Shown here piece after piece: positions 9,467 through 18,574 of a stretch of 42,162 nucleotides of DNA (the first letter of the stretch is position 1; each line of letters opens with the position of its first letter). Source of the DNA: Eudoraea sp. (lineage in GTDB: Bacteria > Bacteroidota > Bacteroidia > Flavobacteriales > Flavobacteriaceae); the NCBI GenBank assembly GCA_024639765.1, contig JAHEHU010000019.1, positions 1 through 42,162 on the forward strand, read 5' to 3'. Position numbers and translations under genes: made by a program. The notes under the pieces are model-generated. The model was not told where the DNA came from. It did no database searches and worked only from the letters and a program-made list of their open reading frames with translations.

Positions 9467-11009
9467 GTTCTTCCGTAGGATCATTTTCTTCTAGGTCATT
9501 TTCAGGCAGAAGTAACTCCCCGAAAGCACTTCCTAATTGCGCTATTATATTACTTGCTATCAGCGCCTCCACACTACCCCCCCGCAAAGCTATGTCACCT
9601 GCCCTTCCATGGATGTAAACACCCATGATGGCCGACTCTAGTGATGAATATCCTTGTGCAATAAGGCCTGAAATTATACCGGTAAGCACATCACCACTTC
9701 CCGCAGTGGCCATTCCGGGATTACCTGAATCATTTACATATCCTTTATCTCTATAAACTGTGATGGTATGGGCACCTTTAATAACAACAATTACATCGTG
9801 AGTAGTGGAAAACTCCTTCACCTTTTCCAACTTCTCAAAATCACCCTCCCAAGGGCCAAGCAATCGTTCCAATTCCTTAGGGTGAGGTGTTAAAACCGTT
9901 TGGGGACGCAAGTAGCTTAATAAGGATTTCTTCTTGGAAAGAATATTTAATCCGTCCGCATCAATAACTAGGGGAGCTTTATTTTCCTTTAAAAAGGCCT
10001 CGAATGCTGAAATAGTAGCATCTGAAATTCCAACTCCAATTCCAAAGGCTATCACTGAGGTATCAATATCCACCTTTATTTGGGTGAGTTGGTCCTCATC
10101 TTTATCGGTAATAACCATTACTTCCGGTAGTGCGCTTTGAAGCGGAAGATATCCACATCCCGGAACATATGCCGTAACCAGCCCACTGCCGGCTTTTAAA
10201 CACGCCTTGGCTGCCAGATGTACTGCACCAATCTTACCGAATGAACCACCAATGATCAATGAATGACCATAAGTGCCTTTATGAGTAAATTTTTGTCTGG
10301 GACGGTACAGGGCCCCGATCTCTTTTTGCTGTATAAGCTCATACCCTATGGGTAATGTAGAAACAAACTCCTGGTCCAAACCAATATCAAGTATCGCCCA
10401 ATATCCACAGTAGGGTCCGGTTTCCGGAAGGAAAAACACAAGTTTGGGATACTGAAATGACAATACCACGCTGGCTCTTACAATACCCTGAGGGTTGCCA
10501 ATAGCAATGTCAGTGAACAATCCTGACGGAATATCTATGGCGAGAATGAATGCTTGGGAAGCGTTTATATGAGCAATAAGTTTTATAACCCATTCATCCG
10601 GATTTCTATTGAGTCCGGTGCCAAAAATAGCATCTACAATTACATCATCCTTGGGGATACTTGGAAAAATATCTTTTTTGGAAAGGACGTGTGGCCAAAT
10701 CTTCCGGTCCTTAAGTCGGTCCAGGTTAGTAAGAAAATCTGCAGATCTCTTATCGCTATAATTTACGATATACACCTCCACGGAATAACCGTGTTCCGCC
10801 AGATGCCGGGCAACCACCAGACCGTCTCCTCCATTATTCCCGATACCACAAAAGAGGTGCACCGTTACAGGCGCTCCCTGTAATTGCTGATGAAGCCAAT
10901 TAAAAAGAGCTGTTCCGGCCCTTTCCATAAGATCATCACTCTTTATACCCTGATTTTGAATGGTATACTGATCGGTTTTTCTAACTTGTTCGCCAGTTAG
11001 TATGTACAT
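9456..11009 (-). CDS. nnr: bifunctional NAD(P)HX epimerase / ADP-dependent NAD(P)HX dehydratase
   Basis: A 517-residue fusion that repairs hydrated NADH and NADPH. The N-terminal half (about 1-215) is the YjeF_N epimerase with the CGIGNNGGDGL motif near residue 54 and the VDAIFGTGL motif near 126. The C-terminal half (about 235-500) is the YjeF_C ribokinase-like dehydratase, with LTPHPKELERLL, VIKGAHT and NPGMATAGSGDVLTGI carrying the catalytic aspartate. The start MYILTGEQVRKTD is the family's typical beginning. It is a single-gene unit, divergent from the threonine operon and overlapping tail-to-tail with the small gene at 9059. Confidence 0.95.
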   Translation of the reverse strand: MYILTGEQVRKTDQYTIQNQGIKSDDLMERAGTALFNWLHQQLQGAPVTVHLFCGIGNNGGDGLVVARHLAEHGYSVEVYIVNYSDKRSADFLTNLDRLKDRKIWPHVLSKKDIFPSIPKDDVIVDAIFGTGLNRNPDEWVIKLIAHINASQAFILAIDIPSGLFTDIAIGNPQGIVRASVVLSFQYPKLVFFLPETGPYCGYWAILDIGLDQEFVSTLPIGYELIQQKEIGALYRPRQKFTHKGTYGHSLIIGGSFGKIGAVHLAAKACLKAGSGLVTAYVPGCGYLPLQSALPEVMVITDKDEDQLTQIKVDIDTSVIAFGIGVGISDATISAFEAFLKENKAPLVIDADGLNILSKKKSLLSYLRPQTVLTPHPKELERLLGPWEGDFEKLEKVKEFSTTHDVIVVIKGAHTITVYRDKGYVNDSGNPGMATAGSGDVLTGIISGLIAQGYSSLESAIMGVYIHGRAGDIALRGGSVEALIASNIIAQLGSAFGELLLPENDLEENDPTEEPTS

Positions 11010-11154
11010 ATACTTAAATATTCTGTTTTAATGCTAACATCACTTTAGCTGAATTACCTGATTTACGTGAAATCCTTTTTTCTTGGTATCTCGTCATCAA
11101 TTTCTTAAAAATAAGGTGAAAAAATCCGAGACTCCTTAAAAAAACTTATTAATG

Positions 11155-11185
11155 TTGGGTTGGGTATCTAAAAATACTACATTTG
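11155..11185 (+). promoter_or_regulatory. threonine operon promoter
   Basis: TTG at 11155-11157, a 20-base spacer, then TACATTTG at 11178-11185, a full match to the Bacteroidota TTG-N(17-23)-TAnnTTTG pattern. Transcription would begin near 11191-11193, about 40 bases before the leader ORF and 150 before thrA. Confidence 0.7.
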
Positions 11186-11231
11186 AACGCTTATAAGGGT
11201 GTGTATAATAACCGCTAACTGTCATTTTCAG

Positions 11232-11288
11232 ATGAAAGAACCAATACGTATTGGAACAGTCCTTCTTACTACCACCCCATGGGGGTAA
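11232..11288 (+). CDS. putative threonine operon leader peptide
   Basis: An ATG-initiated ORF of 18 codons encoding MKEPIRIGTVLLTTTPWG, ending TAA 53 bases before thrA. Four of 18 codons are Thr, three of them consecutive (ACT ACC ACC at 11268-11276), with two Ile codons, two Leu and one Val upstream. It lies inside the 5' leader set by the promoter at 11155-11185. By analogy with E. coli thrL, a ribosome stalled on the Thr run would mask the G-rich segment right after it. The ORF is too short to be supported by coding statistics; composition, position and flanking inverted repeats are the support. Pro-Trp-Gly at the end is an unexplained detail. Confidence 0.6.
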   Translation: MKEPIRIGTVLLTTTPWG

Positions 11289-11305
11289 ATCTATATTTTT
11301 ACTCC
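11241..11305 (+). promoter_or_regulatory. thrA leader RNA with competing hairpins (possible attenuator)
   Basis: Three pairings are visible. CCAATACGTATTGG (11241-11254) is a perfect 14-base palindrome in the leader ORF. CCCCATGGGG (11275-11284) straddles the last codons. GGGGTAAA (11282-11289) can pair with TTTACTCC (11298-11305) around an 8-base loop, with one G-U pair. The last two share the G-run and exclude each other. A pyrimidine-rich stretch (about 11315-11335) follows, but there is no classical stem plus U-run, so the mode (termination, Rho, or translation) is open. Confidence 0.45.
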
Positions 11306-11341
11306 GTTATAGTCGTTTCTTTTCTTTAATTTTTGATTGTC

Positions 11342-13786
11342 ATGAAAGTTTTAAAATTTGGTGGTACTTCCGTAGCTACGGCAGCTAGTATCCAACAGGT
11401 ACAGAATATCATCGCCAATACTAAGGCCAAAAAATTGATTGTTGTGGTATCTGCCTTGGGTGGAGTAACGGATTTGTTGCTTAATGCGGCCTCAACCGCC
11501 GCTGCACAGGAAATCACTTACAGGGACATTCTAAAGAAAGTAGAGGCTCGTCACCTCAGCATTATAAAAGAATTACTACCGTTAAAAGCTCAAAGCAAGG
11601 TGCTGAGCAAGGTTAAAAGTGAGCTGAATGTTTTAGAGACCCTTCTTGAAGGGGCGTTTTATATTGGGGAGAGAACCCCCAAACTTACCGATAAGATCGT
11701 GAGTTTCGGAGAACTTTTATCTGCCTATATCATAAGTGAATATTTCAAAGAAGTTGGCCACAAGGCCATTTTTAAAGATAGCAGGGAATTACTTATCACA
11801 GATAATAATCACGGCAAAGCCACAGTAGATTTTGAAGAAAGTGGCGAACGCTGTTTGAGATTCTTTTCCAAGGAACAAGCCCCAATTATAGTAATGCCGG
11901 GTTTTATTGCCGCCACCGCGGATGGAAATGTCACAACTCTTGGTAGAGGAGGATCAGATTATACGGCATCTATAATAGCTGCTGCCCTGGACGCAGAAGA
12001 ATTACAAATATGGACAGATGTTAGTGGCATGTACACGGCTAATCCTAAACTAGTGAAGCAAGCAAAAGCCATCCCTCATATCTCCTATGAGGAAGCAATG
12101 GAATTATCTCATTTTGGCGCCAAAGTATTATATCCTCCTACTATTCAGCCTGTTCTGGCTAAAGGTCTTCCCATGGCCATTAAGAATACCTTTGAACCAG
12201 ATGCACCTGGCACCTTGATAATGCAGAAAGCACCTGAAGAAGGAAGGACAGTTAGGGGAATAACGAATATTCCAGATATTACACTTCTATCACTAGAAGG
12301 TCCAGGAATGATCGGTATTCCCGGTATTTCCAAACGATTTTTTGAAGTGCTTTCACAAGCCGAGATCAGTGTTGTTCTAATTACCCAGGCATCATCAGAA
12401 CACTCTATTTGCATAGGGATCGCAGATGAAGATGCAGAAAAGGCCGTGAGTATGTTGAATAAGGCCTTTGCCTACGAGATGACCTTGGAAAAAATAAAAC
12501 CGATTCTTATTGAAAAAGAATTGGCCATCATTGCCCTGGTTGGTGATCAAATGAAAAATCATCAGGGTCTAAGCGGAAAAATGTTCAGTACCCTCGGTAA
12601 GAACAATGTAAATATCCGGGCTATTGCCCAGGGGGCCTCTGAACGGAATATTTCTGCAGTGATAAGGAAAGAGGATGTGAAAAAAGCGCTGAATACACTT
12701 CATGAAGCCTTTTTTGAGGAACAGACAAAACAATTGAATTTGTTCATTCTAGGAGTAGGAAATGTGGGCTCAAAATTGCTGGAGCAATTAAAACAACAAA
12801 AAAGGTACTTAAAGGAACATTTACGTCTCAATGTTAGGGTTATTGGCATCTCCAATTCCCGTACTATGTATTTTGATGATCAGGGAATCCCCTTACAAAA
12901 ATGGCCAGAATTACTAGCCTCAGGAAAAACCGCAGATGCATCAGAATTCTACAATACTATTCTGAAGATAAATGCAAGAAATAGCATATTGGTGGATAAT
13001 ACAGCCAGTGAGAAGGTTGCGAATAGTTATAGTACCTATCTCAAGCAAAGCATCGCGGTGGTGACCTGTAATAAAATTGCTTGTTCCTCTGGGTATGAGT
13101 ACTATACCCAACTTAAAGAACTGGCGAAGGAATACGAGGCGCCTTTCCTGTTTGAAACAAATGTAGGTGCAGGTTTACCTATAATAGACACATTAAAGCA
13201 CCTAATAGCATCTGGGGACGAGATCATTACAATTAAGGCCGTGCTATCGGGAAGTCTCAACTTCGTGTTTAATAATTTTAACGAGACCACAACGTTTCAC
13301 GATGTCGTAAAACAAGCTCAAGAAGAAGGTTATACAGAGCCCGACCCAAAAATAGATCTTAGTGGAATTGATGTAATGCGCAAAATTCTTATACTGGCGA
13401 GGGAAAGTGGGTATGAACTAGATCTAAAGGAAATTGAGAACAAGTCCTTTCTTCCTGAAGAAGCACTGAAAACGAACAACAATGAGGCCTTTTTTACTGC
13501 TTTGAAGAAATATGAGCGCAACTTTCAGCAGCTGGTGGCCGATGCAACTAAAGCAAATTGTAAACTTAAATTTGTAGCATCTCTCGATAAGGGAAAAGCA
13601 AGCGTTGGCCTGGAACAGATCCCTGTGGGGCACGACTTCTATTCCTTGGCGGGAAGTGATAATATTGTGCTCTTTTATACAAAAAGGTATCCTAAACAGC
13701 CACTGATCATAAAGGGTGCAGGTGCAGGTGCAGATGTTACTGCTTCCGGAATTTTTGCCGATATCATCAGAATAGGAACGTATTAA
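11342..13786 (+). CDS. thrA: bifunctional aspartate kinase / homoserine dehydrogenase I
   Basis: An 814-residue fusion catalysing the first and third steps of the aspartate family pathway toward threonine. The aspartate kinase domain (about 1-290) starts MKVLKFGGTSV and holds TLGRGGSDYTA. Regulatory ACT domains occupy about 310-460. The homoserine dehydrogenase part (about 465-814) has the nucleotide-binding LGVGNVGSKL, the VDNTASEKV segment and the GAGAGADVTA motif near the end. The ATG at 11342 is preferred to the upstream in-frame TTG because MKVLKFGG is the family start. It heads a thrA-thrB-thrC operon with a leader peptide candidate upstream. Confidence 0.96.
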   Translation: MKVLKFGGTSVATAASIQQVQNIIANTKAKKLIVVVSALGGVTDLLLNAASTAAAQEITYRDILKKVEARHLSIIKELLPLKAQSKVLSKVKSELNVLETLLEGAFYIGERTPKLTDKIVSFGELLSAYIISEYFKEVGHKAIFKDSRELLITDNNHGKATVDFEESGERCLRFFSKEQAPIIVMPGFIAATADGNVTTLGRGGSDYTASIIAAALDAEELQIWTDVSGMYTANPKLVKQAKAIPHISYEEAMELSHFGAKVLYPPTIQPVLAKGLPMAIKNTFEPDAPGTLIMQKAPEEGRTVRGITNIPDITLLSLEGPGMIGIPGISKRFFEVLSQAEISVVLITQASSEHSICIGIADEDAEKAVSMLNKAFAYEMTLEKIKPILIEKELAIIALVGDQMKNHQGLSGKMFSTLGKNNVNIRAIAQGASERNISAVIRKEDVKKALNTLHEAFFEEQTKQLNLFILGVGNVGSKLLEQLKQQKRYLKEHLRLNVRVIGISNSRTMYFDDQGIPLQKWPELLASGKTADASEFYNTILKINARNSILVDNTASEKVANSYSTYLKQSIAVVTCNKIACSSGYEYYTQLKELAKEYEAPFLFETNVGAGLPIIDTLKHLIASGDEIITIKAVLSGSLNFVFNNFNETTTFHDVVKQAQEEGYTEPDPKIDLSGIDVMRKILILARESGYELDLKEIENKSFLPEEALKTNNNEAFFTALKKYERNFQQLVADATKANCKLKFVASLDKGKASVGLEQIPVGHDFYSLAGSDNIVLFYTKRYPKQPLIIKGAGAGADVTASGIFADIIRIGTY

Positions 13787-13848
13787 TAAATTGAAATTTC
13801 ACTTACATCATAAATTTCTCTTAGCTTTAAATATGAATTCTATCCTCT

Positions 13849-14781
13849 ATGAGCAAAGACACTGTTAAAATATTTTGTCCGGCCACTATAGCGAATATTT
13901 CGTGTGGTTTTGATGTGCTGGGACTTGCGCTTAAAGGCATAGGGGATGAAATGGTCATTAAAAAAGTGCCCTCCCCTGGTTTAAAGATCACTAAAATAAG
14001 TGGACTTGATCTGCCATTGGAAATCAATAAAAATGTAGCCGGAGTGGCGGGCCTGGCTTTCATGGAGGCATCAACATACACTGGAGGTTTTGAAATAGAG
14101 ATCTACAAAAAGATCAAGGCAGGAAGTGGAATAGGAAGTAGTGCGGCCAGCGCAGCAGGGGCCGTATGGGCTATGAATTACCTTATAGACTCTCCTTTTA
14201 ACCAACATCAATTGGTGCAATTTGCCATGGCAGGAGAAAAACTGGCTAGCGGTGTTGCCCATGCAGATAATGTGGCCCCCGCCATTTATGGAGGATTTAC
14301 CCTGGTAAGGAGTACAGAACCACTCGATGTTGTTCCCATACATGTTCCAAAAGAATTATACGCTTCCATCATTCATCCCCATATAGAAATAAAGACCTCC
14401 GACTCCAGAAAGATCCTCAAAACCAGTATTTCACTTGCAGATGGGATCAAACAATGGGGAAATGTGGGTGCTTTGGTAGCAGGTCTTTTTCAGGAAGATT
14501 ACGATCTTATCAGCAGGGCCCTGGAAGATCATATCGTAGAGCCTATCAGGTCTATCCTTATCCCTGGTTTTGATGAGGTAAAATTAGCAGCCTTACAAGC
14601 AGGTGCTCTAGGTTGCGGAATATCCGGATCGGGGCCTTCTATTTTTGCGCTGAGCAAAGGAGAGAAGACCGCACAAAAAGTAACACTGGCCATGAGCAAA
14701 GTATTTGAGAATATAGGTCTTTCACATGATGCTTATGTCTCTGAGATCAATACTAAAGGAATACAAATCATGACCCATTAA
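13849..14781 (+). CDS. thrB: homoserine kinase
   Basis: A 310-residue GHMP-family kinase that phosphorylates homoserine with ATP to O-phosphohomoserine. The ATP-binding motif GSGIGSSAASAAG is near residues 92-104, and the C-terminal GCGISGSGPSIFAL loop is the family's third motif. The N-terminal FCPATIANISCGFDVLGLAL is diagnostic of ThrB. It lies 62 bases after thrA and 24 before thrC in the same direction, so it is the middle gene of the threonine operon. The start is the only ATG before the first conserved motif. Confidence 0.96.
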   Translation: MSKDTVKIFCPATIANISCGFDVLGLALKGIGDEMVIKKVPSPGLKITKISGLDLPLEINKNVAGVAGLAFMEASTYTGGFEIEIYKKIKAGSGIGSSAASAAGAVWAMNYLIDSPFNQHQLVQFAMAGEKLASGVAHADNVAPAIYGGFTLVRSTEPLDVVPIHVPKELYASIIHPHIEIKTSDSRKILKTSISLADGIKQWGNVGALVAGLFQEDYDLISRALEDHIVEPIRSILIPGFDEVKLAALQAGALGCGISGSGPSIFALSKGEKTAQKVTLAMSKVFENIGLSHDAYVSEINTKGIQIMTH

Positions 14782-14805
14782 GGGTCTTTTGATGTTAGAT
14801 ATAGC

Positions 14806-16098
14806 ATGAACTTCTATAGCCTTCATACAAATGACGCCAAAGTTTCTTTTAAAGAGGCTGTTATCAATGGAATAGCTCCAGATGGTGGACTGTATTTTCC
14901 GGAACAGATCCCACAACTACCTGCCTCTTTTTTTGATAACATCGAGGGCCTTTCAAATCTGGAGATCGCCTTCAGGGCCTTATTCCCATTTGTTAAAGAA
15001 GATATTCCTGAGACAATTCTCAGGGAAATACTTGAAGAAGTACTCGATTTTGATTTTCCCCTTGTACCCATAAGTGAGCATGTTTCAACCCTCGAACTCT
15101 TTAATGGGCCCACTATGGCCTTTAAAGATGTTGGTGCACGCTTTATGGCCAATTGCCTGGGATACTTCTTCAGGGATTCTGAAAATAAAGTCACCGTCCT
15201 GGTAGCCACATCCGGAGACACCGGTGGTGCTGTAGCTAACGGGTTTCTGGGAGTTGCCGGGGTTGAAGTAGTAATTTTGTATCCCAGTGGCAAAGTAAGT
15301 GATATTCAGGAACGTCAATTAACAACTTTAGGACAGAACATTACCGCATTGGAAGTAAGTGGTACTTTTGACGACTGTCAGCGGATGGTGAAACGAGCTT
15401 TTGTAGATACCAGTCTAAAAGGAAGTGTACAGCTTACCTCAGCCAATTCAATAAATGTAGCTCGATGGTTGCCACAAATGTTATATTTTCTTTTTGCCTA
15501 CAAACATCTGAAAGCCTCGGGAAAAGAACTTGTATTTTCGGTTCCCAGCGGAAATTTCGGCAACATATGTGCCGGAATGTTGGCACAGCGCATGGGGATG
15601 CCGGTACGGCATTTTATTGCGTCCACTAATGTAAATGATACGGTTCCTGCGTATATGCAAACTGCCATCTATGAGCCTAAACCTTCCGTGGCAACCATTT
15701 CTAATGCCATGGATGTTGGGGACCCGAGCAATTTTATCAGAATACGTAAGCTGTATAATGATGATTTCTCAGAATTAAGTAAACATCTTACCTCTTATTC
15801 CTTCACTGATAAAGAGACCAAAGAAGCCATGAAAAATTTATATGCCAAAGCCGGCTATGTTGCTGATCCCCATGGTGCAGTTGGTTATTTGGGCCTCCAA
15901 AAATATCGGGAGAAGCATCCGAATACCTATGGTGTTTTCCTGGAAACTGCTCATCCTGTCAAATTTTTAGATGTAGTGTCCTCTACCTTGAACGTCACCC
16001 TATCGTTACCACCCCAGATAGCAAAGATCATGCATAAAGAGAAGGAATCTGTCTCCATTTCAGAGTACGAAGAACTCAGGTTATTTCTGTTGAAGTGA
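14806..16098 (+). CDS. thrC: threonine synthase
   Basis: A 430-residue PLP enzyme (fold type II) that converts O-phosphohomoserine to threonine, the last step of the operon's pathway. The PLP lysine is K107 in GPTMAFKDVGARF. The phosphate-cup motif SGDTGGAVANG and the SVPSGNFGN loop are present. The N-terminus, MNFYSLHTNDAKVSFKEAVI, and its length fit the enterobacterial-like ThrC class. No clear U-tailed terminator follows the stop; only a short inverted repeat at 16130-16143 is seen before the gcvT promoter. Confidence 0.96.
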   Translation: MNFYSLHTNDAKVSFKEAVINGIAPDGGLYFPEQIPQLPASFFDNIEGLSNLEIAFRALFPFVKEDIPETILREILEEVLDFDFPLVPISEHVSTLELFNGPTMAFKDVGARFMANCLGYFFRDSENKVTVLVATSGDTGGAVANGFLGVAGVEVVILYPSGKVSDIQERQLTTLGQNITALEVSGTFDDCQRMVKRAFVDTSLKGSVQLTSANSINVARWLPQMLYFLFAYKHLKASGKELVFSVPSGNFGNICAGMLAQRMGMPVRHFIASTNVNDTVPAYMQTAIYEPKPSVATISNAMDVGDPSNFIRIRKLYNDDFSELSKHLTSYSFTDKETKEAMKNLYAKAGYVADPHGAVGYLGLQKYREKHPNTYGVFLETAHPVKFLDVVSSTLNVTLSLPPQIAKIMHKEKESVSISEYEELRLFLLK

Positions 16099-16165
16099 TC
16101 GTTTTCTTCCTTTTACAAAGAAACCAAAACTAAGGTCCCTTAGGAAGGCAACCAACTATTTTCAA

Positions 16166-16173
16166 TATCTTTG
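16166..16173 (+). promoter_or_regulatory. candidate gcvT promoter -7 element
   Basis: TATCTTTG matches TAnnTTTG and ends 22 bases before the gcvT ATG. The -33 region is only TTA (16140-16142, spacer 23) and lies in an inverted repeat, CTAAGG-TC-CCTTAG (16130-16143). No glycine riboswitch is recognisable in the 97-base gap. Confidence 0.5.
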
Positions 16174-16195
16174 CGCAGCAAAAATTACTTATTAC

Positions 16196-17281
16196 ATGAA
16201 AAATACAGCGCTCTCCCAAACACATGAGGAATTAGGTGCAAAAATGGTACCCTTCGCCGGGTACAAAATGCCCGTTTCTTATGAAGGTGTAAATATAGAA
16301 CACGAAACCGTGAGAAACGGGGTTGGTGTTTTTGATGTATCACATATGGGTGAATTTCTGATCGAAGGACCCAATGCCTTGGGACTCATACAGAAAGTTA
16401 CCTCCAATGATGCTTCAAAATTAACAGTCGGGAAAGCGCAATACAGCTGTTTGCCTAATGAGACCGGAGGAATTGTAGACGACCTGATAGTATACAGAGT
16501 AAAAGAAGAAACCTATCTGTTAGTAGTGAACGCCTCCAACATTGAAAAGGACTGGAATCATATTTCTAAATACAACAAGGAACACAAGGCAGTTATGCGT
16601 GATCTTTCCGAGGCGTATTCACTTCTTGCCATTCAGGGCCCAAAAGCTGTTGAAGCAATGCAGTCTATCACCTCGGTAGATCTGGAACAAATCAAATTTT
16701 ACAATTTTGTAGTGGGTGATTTTGCCGGCATTGATCATGTTATTATTTCTGCCACGGGCTATACGGGATCGGGTGGCTTTGAGATTTATTGTAAAAACAG
16801 TGAGGTAAAACAGGTTTGGGACACCGTTTTTAAAGCCGGAGAAAAGTATGGCATAAAACCAATAGGGCTGGCAGCCAGAGATACCCTAAGACTAGAGATG
16901 GGATATTGTTTATATGGCAATGATATTACAGACGACACTTCGCCTTTTGAGGCCGGTCTGGGATGGATCACCAAATTCACCAAAGATTTTGTGAATAGTG
17001 ACGCTCTGGCCAAAGAAAAAGAACGCGGACCAAAACAGAAATTAGTTGCTTTCGAATTAGATGACCGTGGTATTCCACGGCAGGGATATGATATTGTTGA
17101 CGGGCAAGGAAAGACTATTGGGAAGGTTACATCGGGTACCATGTCCCCTTCGCTTGGCAAGGGAATTGGTTTGGGATATGTGCCTATCATATTTGCAGAA
17201 ACAGGGAGTAAATTCAATATCCAAATAAGAAAACATGCCATTCCGGCAACTGTTGTAAAACTACCTTTTTATAAGGGTTAA
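16196..17281 (+). CDS. gcvT: aminomethyltransferase, glycine cleavage system T protein
   Basis: A 361-residue T protein that takes the aminomethyl group from the lipoylated H protein, releasing ammonia and forming methylene-tetrahydrofolate. The start MKNTALSQTHEELGAKMVPF and the GVFDVSHMGEF segment (about residues 43-53) are typical. The catalytic aspartate region is SNDASKLTVGKAQYS, and RDTLRLEMGYCLYGND is the folate-pocket signature near 225-240. GcvH and GcvP are not in the window, so the system is dispersed. The next gene starts 25 bases downstream. Confidence 0.96.
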   Translation: MKNTALSQTHEELGAKMVPFAGYKMPVSYEGVNIEHETVRNGVGVFDVSHMGEFLIEGPNALGLIQKVTSNDASKLTVGKAQYSCLPNETGGIVDDLIVYRVKEETYLLVVNASNIEKDWNHISKYNKEHKAVMRDLSEAYSLLAIQGPKAVEAMQSITSVDLEQIKFYNFVVGDFAGIDHVIISATGYTGSGGFEIYCKNSEVKQVWDTVFKAGEKYGIKPIGLAARDTLRLEMGYCLYGNDITDDTSPFEAGLGWITKFTKDFVNSDALAKEKERGPKQKLVAFELDDRGIPRQGYDIVDGQGKTIGKVTSGTMSPSLGKGIGLGYVPIIFAETGSKFNIQIRKHAIPATVVKLPFYKG

Positions 17282-17306
17282 AAGGTCTGCGAATACTGGA
17301 GGAACG

Positions 17307-18134
17307 GTGCAAGAAGAAGGAAAGAAAATACTCATTTTAGGAGCCAGCGGATTCATTGGTAATGCTCTTTACAAGGAATTGTGTAATTACTACGATACCT
17401 ATGGAACCTATTTTTCATCCAGAAATGGGTATTCTACCAATCAACAGTTTTTTCAATACGATATGCAAGAGGATGATATTTTTCAGCTGCTGGAAGAACT
17501 TCGTCCCAATATTATCATTTCTGCCCTGCGAGGCGATTTTGGGGCTCAAATTCAGGCACATCAGCATATCGTAGAATATGTTGCCAAACACAATTGTAAG
17601 ATATTATTCCTGTCCTCTGCCAACGTTTTTGATGCATATAGTAAATTTCCTTCCTATGAATATGACAAGACGCTCTCGGAAAGTATTTATGGCCGATTAA
17701 AAATTAAAATTGAGAATATGCTGCTTCGTCTTCCAAAGAAAAAAGCAGCAATTTTAAGGATACCTATGGTCTTTGGAAATACGTCTCCGAGGATCAAAGA
17801 GATGAAACAGGCAATTTGGAATAACGAGGCCATTGAGGTCTTTCCAAATCTCATTATCAACGTCACCAATGAAGACAAATTAACGCAGCAGATCCATTAC
17901 CTAATCAACAGAAACAAGTTTGGGATTTATCACCTGGGAAGTACGGACCTTGTGCATCATGAAGATTTTATAAGGGAGGTGGTAGACAGGGTTGGAAGTT
18001 TTAATCCGATATACAAAAGGGTATTTACCACCAATGAAGAAAGATTTTTAGCAGTGCTGCCAAAAGATCGTCTCCTGCCAAAGAACTTGCAATCGAGCTA
18101 TCAGGAAATTATAGACCATCATGTATTGGGTTAG
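17307..18134 (+). CDS. NAD(P)-dependent sugar epimerase/dehydratase-like (extended SDR) protein
   Basis: A 275-residue Rossmann-fold protein. The dinucleotide-binding motif is GASGFIG near residues 11-17. An ILFLSSANVFDAYS segment near 98-110 corresponds to the SDR active-site serine strand. The YxxxK tyrosine is probably Y117 or Y127 (SIYGRLKIKIE). It resembles dTDP-4-dehydrorhamnose reductase-like proteins but the substrate is unknown. The start is GTG, preceded by GGAGG 5 bases upstream, one of the few good Shine-Dalgarno sequences here. It follows gcvT by 25 bases and is probably read from the same transcript. Confidence 0.8.
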   Translation: MQEEGKKILILGASGFIGNALYKELCNYYDTYGTYFSSRNGYSTNQQFFQYDMQEDDIFQLLEELRPNIIISALRGDFGAQIQAHQHIVEYVAKHNCKILFLSSANVFDAYSKFPSYEYDKTLSESIYGRLKIKIENMLLRLPKKKAAILRIPMVFGNTSPRIKEMKQAIWNNEAIEVFPNLIINVTNEDKLTQQIHYLINRNKFGIYHLGSTDLVHHEDFIREVVDRVGSFNPIYKRVFTTNEERFLAVLPKDRLLPKNLQSSYQEIIDHHVLG

Positions 18135-18263
18135 GTAGTTACGCTGTTAGTCTTCCGATATAACTTTTTTTCCTTGTATCTTTATTATTCACGCGAATAT
18201 TGCTCACGGGTTTGAAGGAAACCATTAAGCTCAAGCAGAAAATCATCAAAAAATATAAACGCC

Positions 18264-18551
18264 ATGGAAAAACTTACACCGGAAAAGATTGAAGAACAAA
18301 TGTCATCCCTTGAAGGGTGGGAATATGTCAATAATGGAATTGAAACATCCTTTGAGTTTAAGAATTTCAAGGAGGCTTTTACCGTAATGACCCGTATTGC
18401 CTTTGAGTGTGAGGCTCAAAACCATCACCCGGAATGGAGTAATGTCTACAACTCCTTGAACATCCGTTTAAGCACCCATGACGCCAATGGCGTAACTGAG
18501 AAAGACTTTATCTTGGCTCGCAGCATTGAAAAGATCATTGAAAGCGAGTAA
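18264..18551 (+). CDS. 4a-hydroxytetrahydrobiopterin dehydratase (pterin carbinolamine dehydratase)
   Basis: A 95-residue member of the PCD/DCoH family, which dehydrates the carbinolamine left by aromatic amino acid hydroxylases and so recycles tetrahydrobiopterin. The signature E-x(3)-HHPEW with the later THD and GVTEKD is complete (about residues 51-80). Length equals the family norm. The upstream 130 bases contain TATCTTTA at 18176-18183, near the -7 consensus but without a placed TTG. Phenylalanine hydroxylase is not in the window. It could alternatively serve another pterin pathway. Confidence 0.93.
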   Translation: MEKLTPEKIEEQMSSLEGWEYVNNGIETSFEFKNFKEAFTVMTRIAFECEAQNHHPEWSNVYNSLNIRLSTHDANGVTEKDFILARSIEKIIESE

Positions 18552-18574
18552 GCATCGTTTTGAATTATACCGCC

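Larger units (their letters stand above)
11010..11341 (+). other. 332-base nnr/thrA intergenic region holding the threonine operon control region
   Basis: The nnr-proximal 145 bases are AT-rich with nothing recognisable. The thrA-proximal part holds a consensus promoter (11155-11185), an 18-codon leader ORF (11232-11288) and local inverted repeats, each listed separately. No riboswitch of a class I know is seen. Confidence 0.8.

Noticed and set aside
14823-15293. Minus-strand ORF of 156 codons inside thrC
   Set aside because: Serine/proline-rich shadow frame opposite a complete threonine synthase.
16099-16195. Glycine riboswitch upstream of gcvT
   Set aside because: The gap is 97 bases with the promoter only about 23 bases before the ATG; no riboswitch core is present.
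16786-17241. Minus-strand ORF of 151 codons inside gcvT
   Set aside because: Shadow frame with no motif; gcvT is intact on the other strand.
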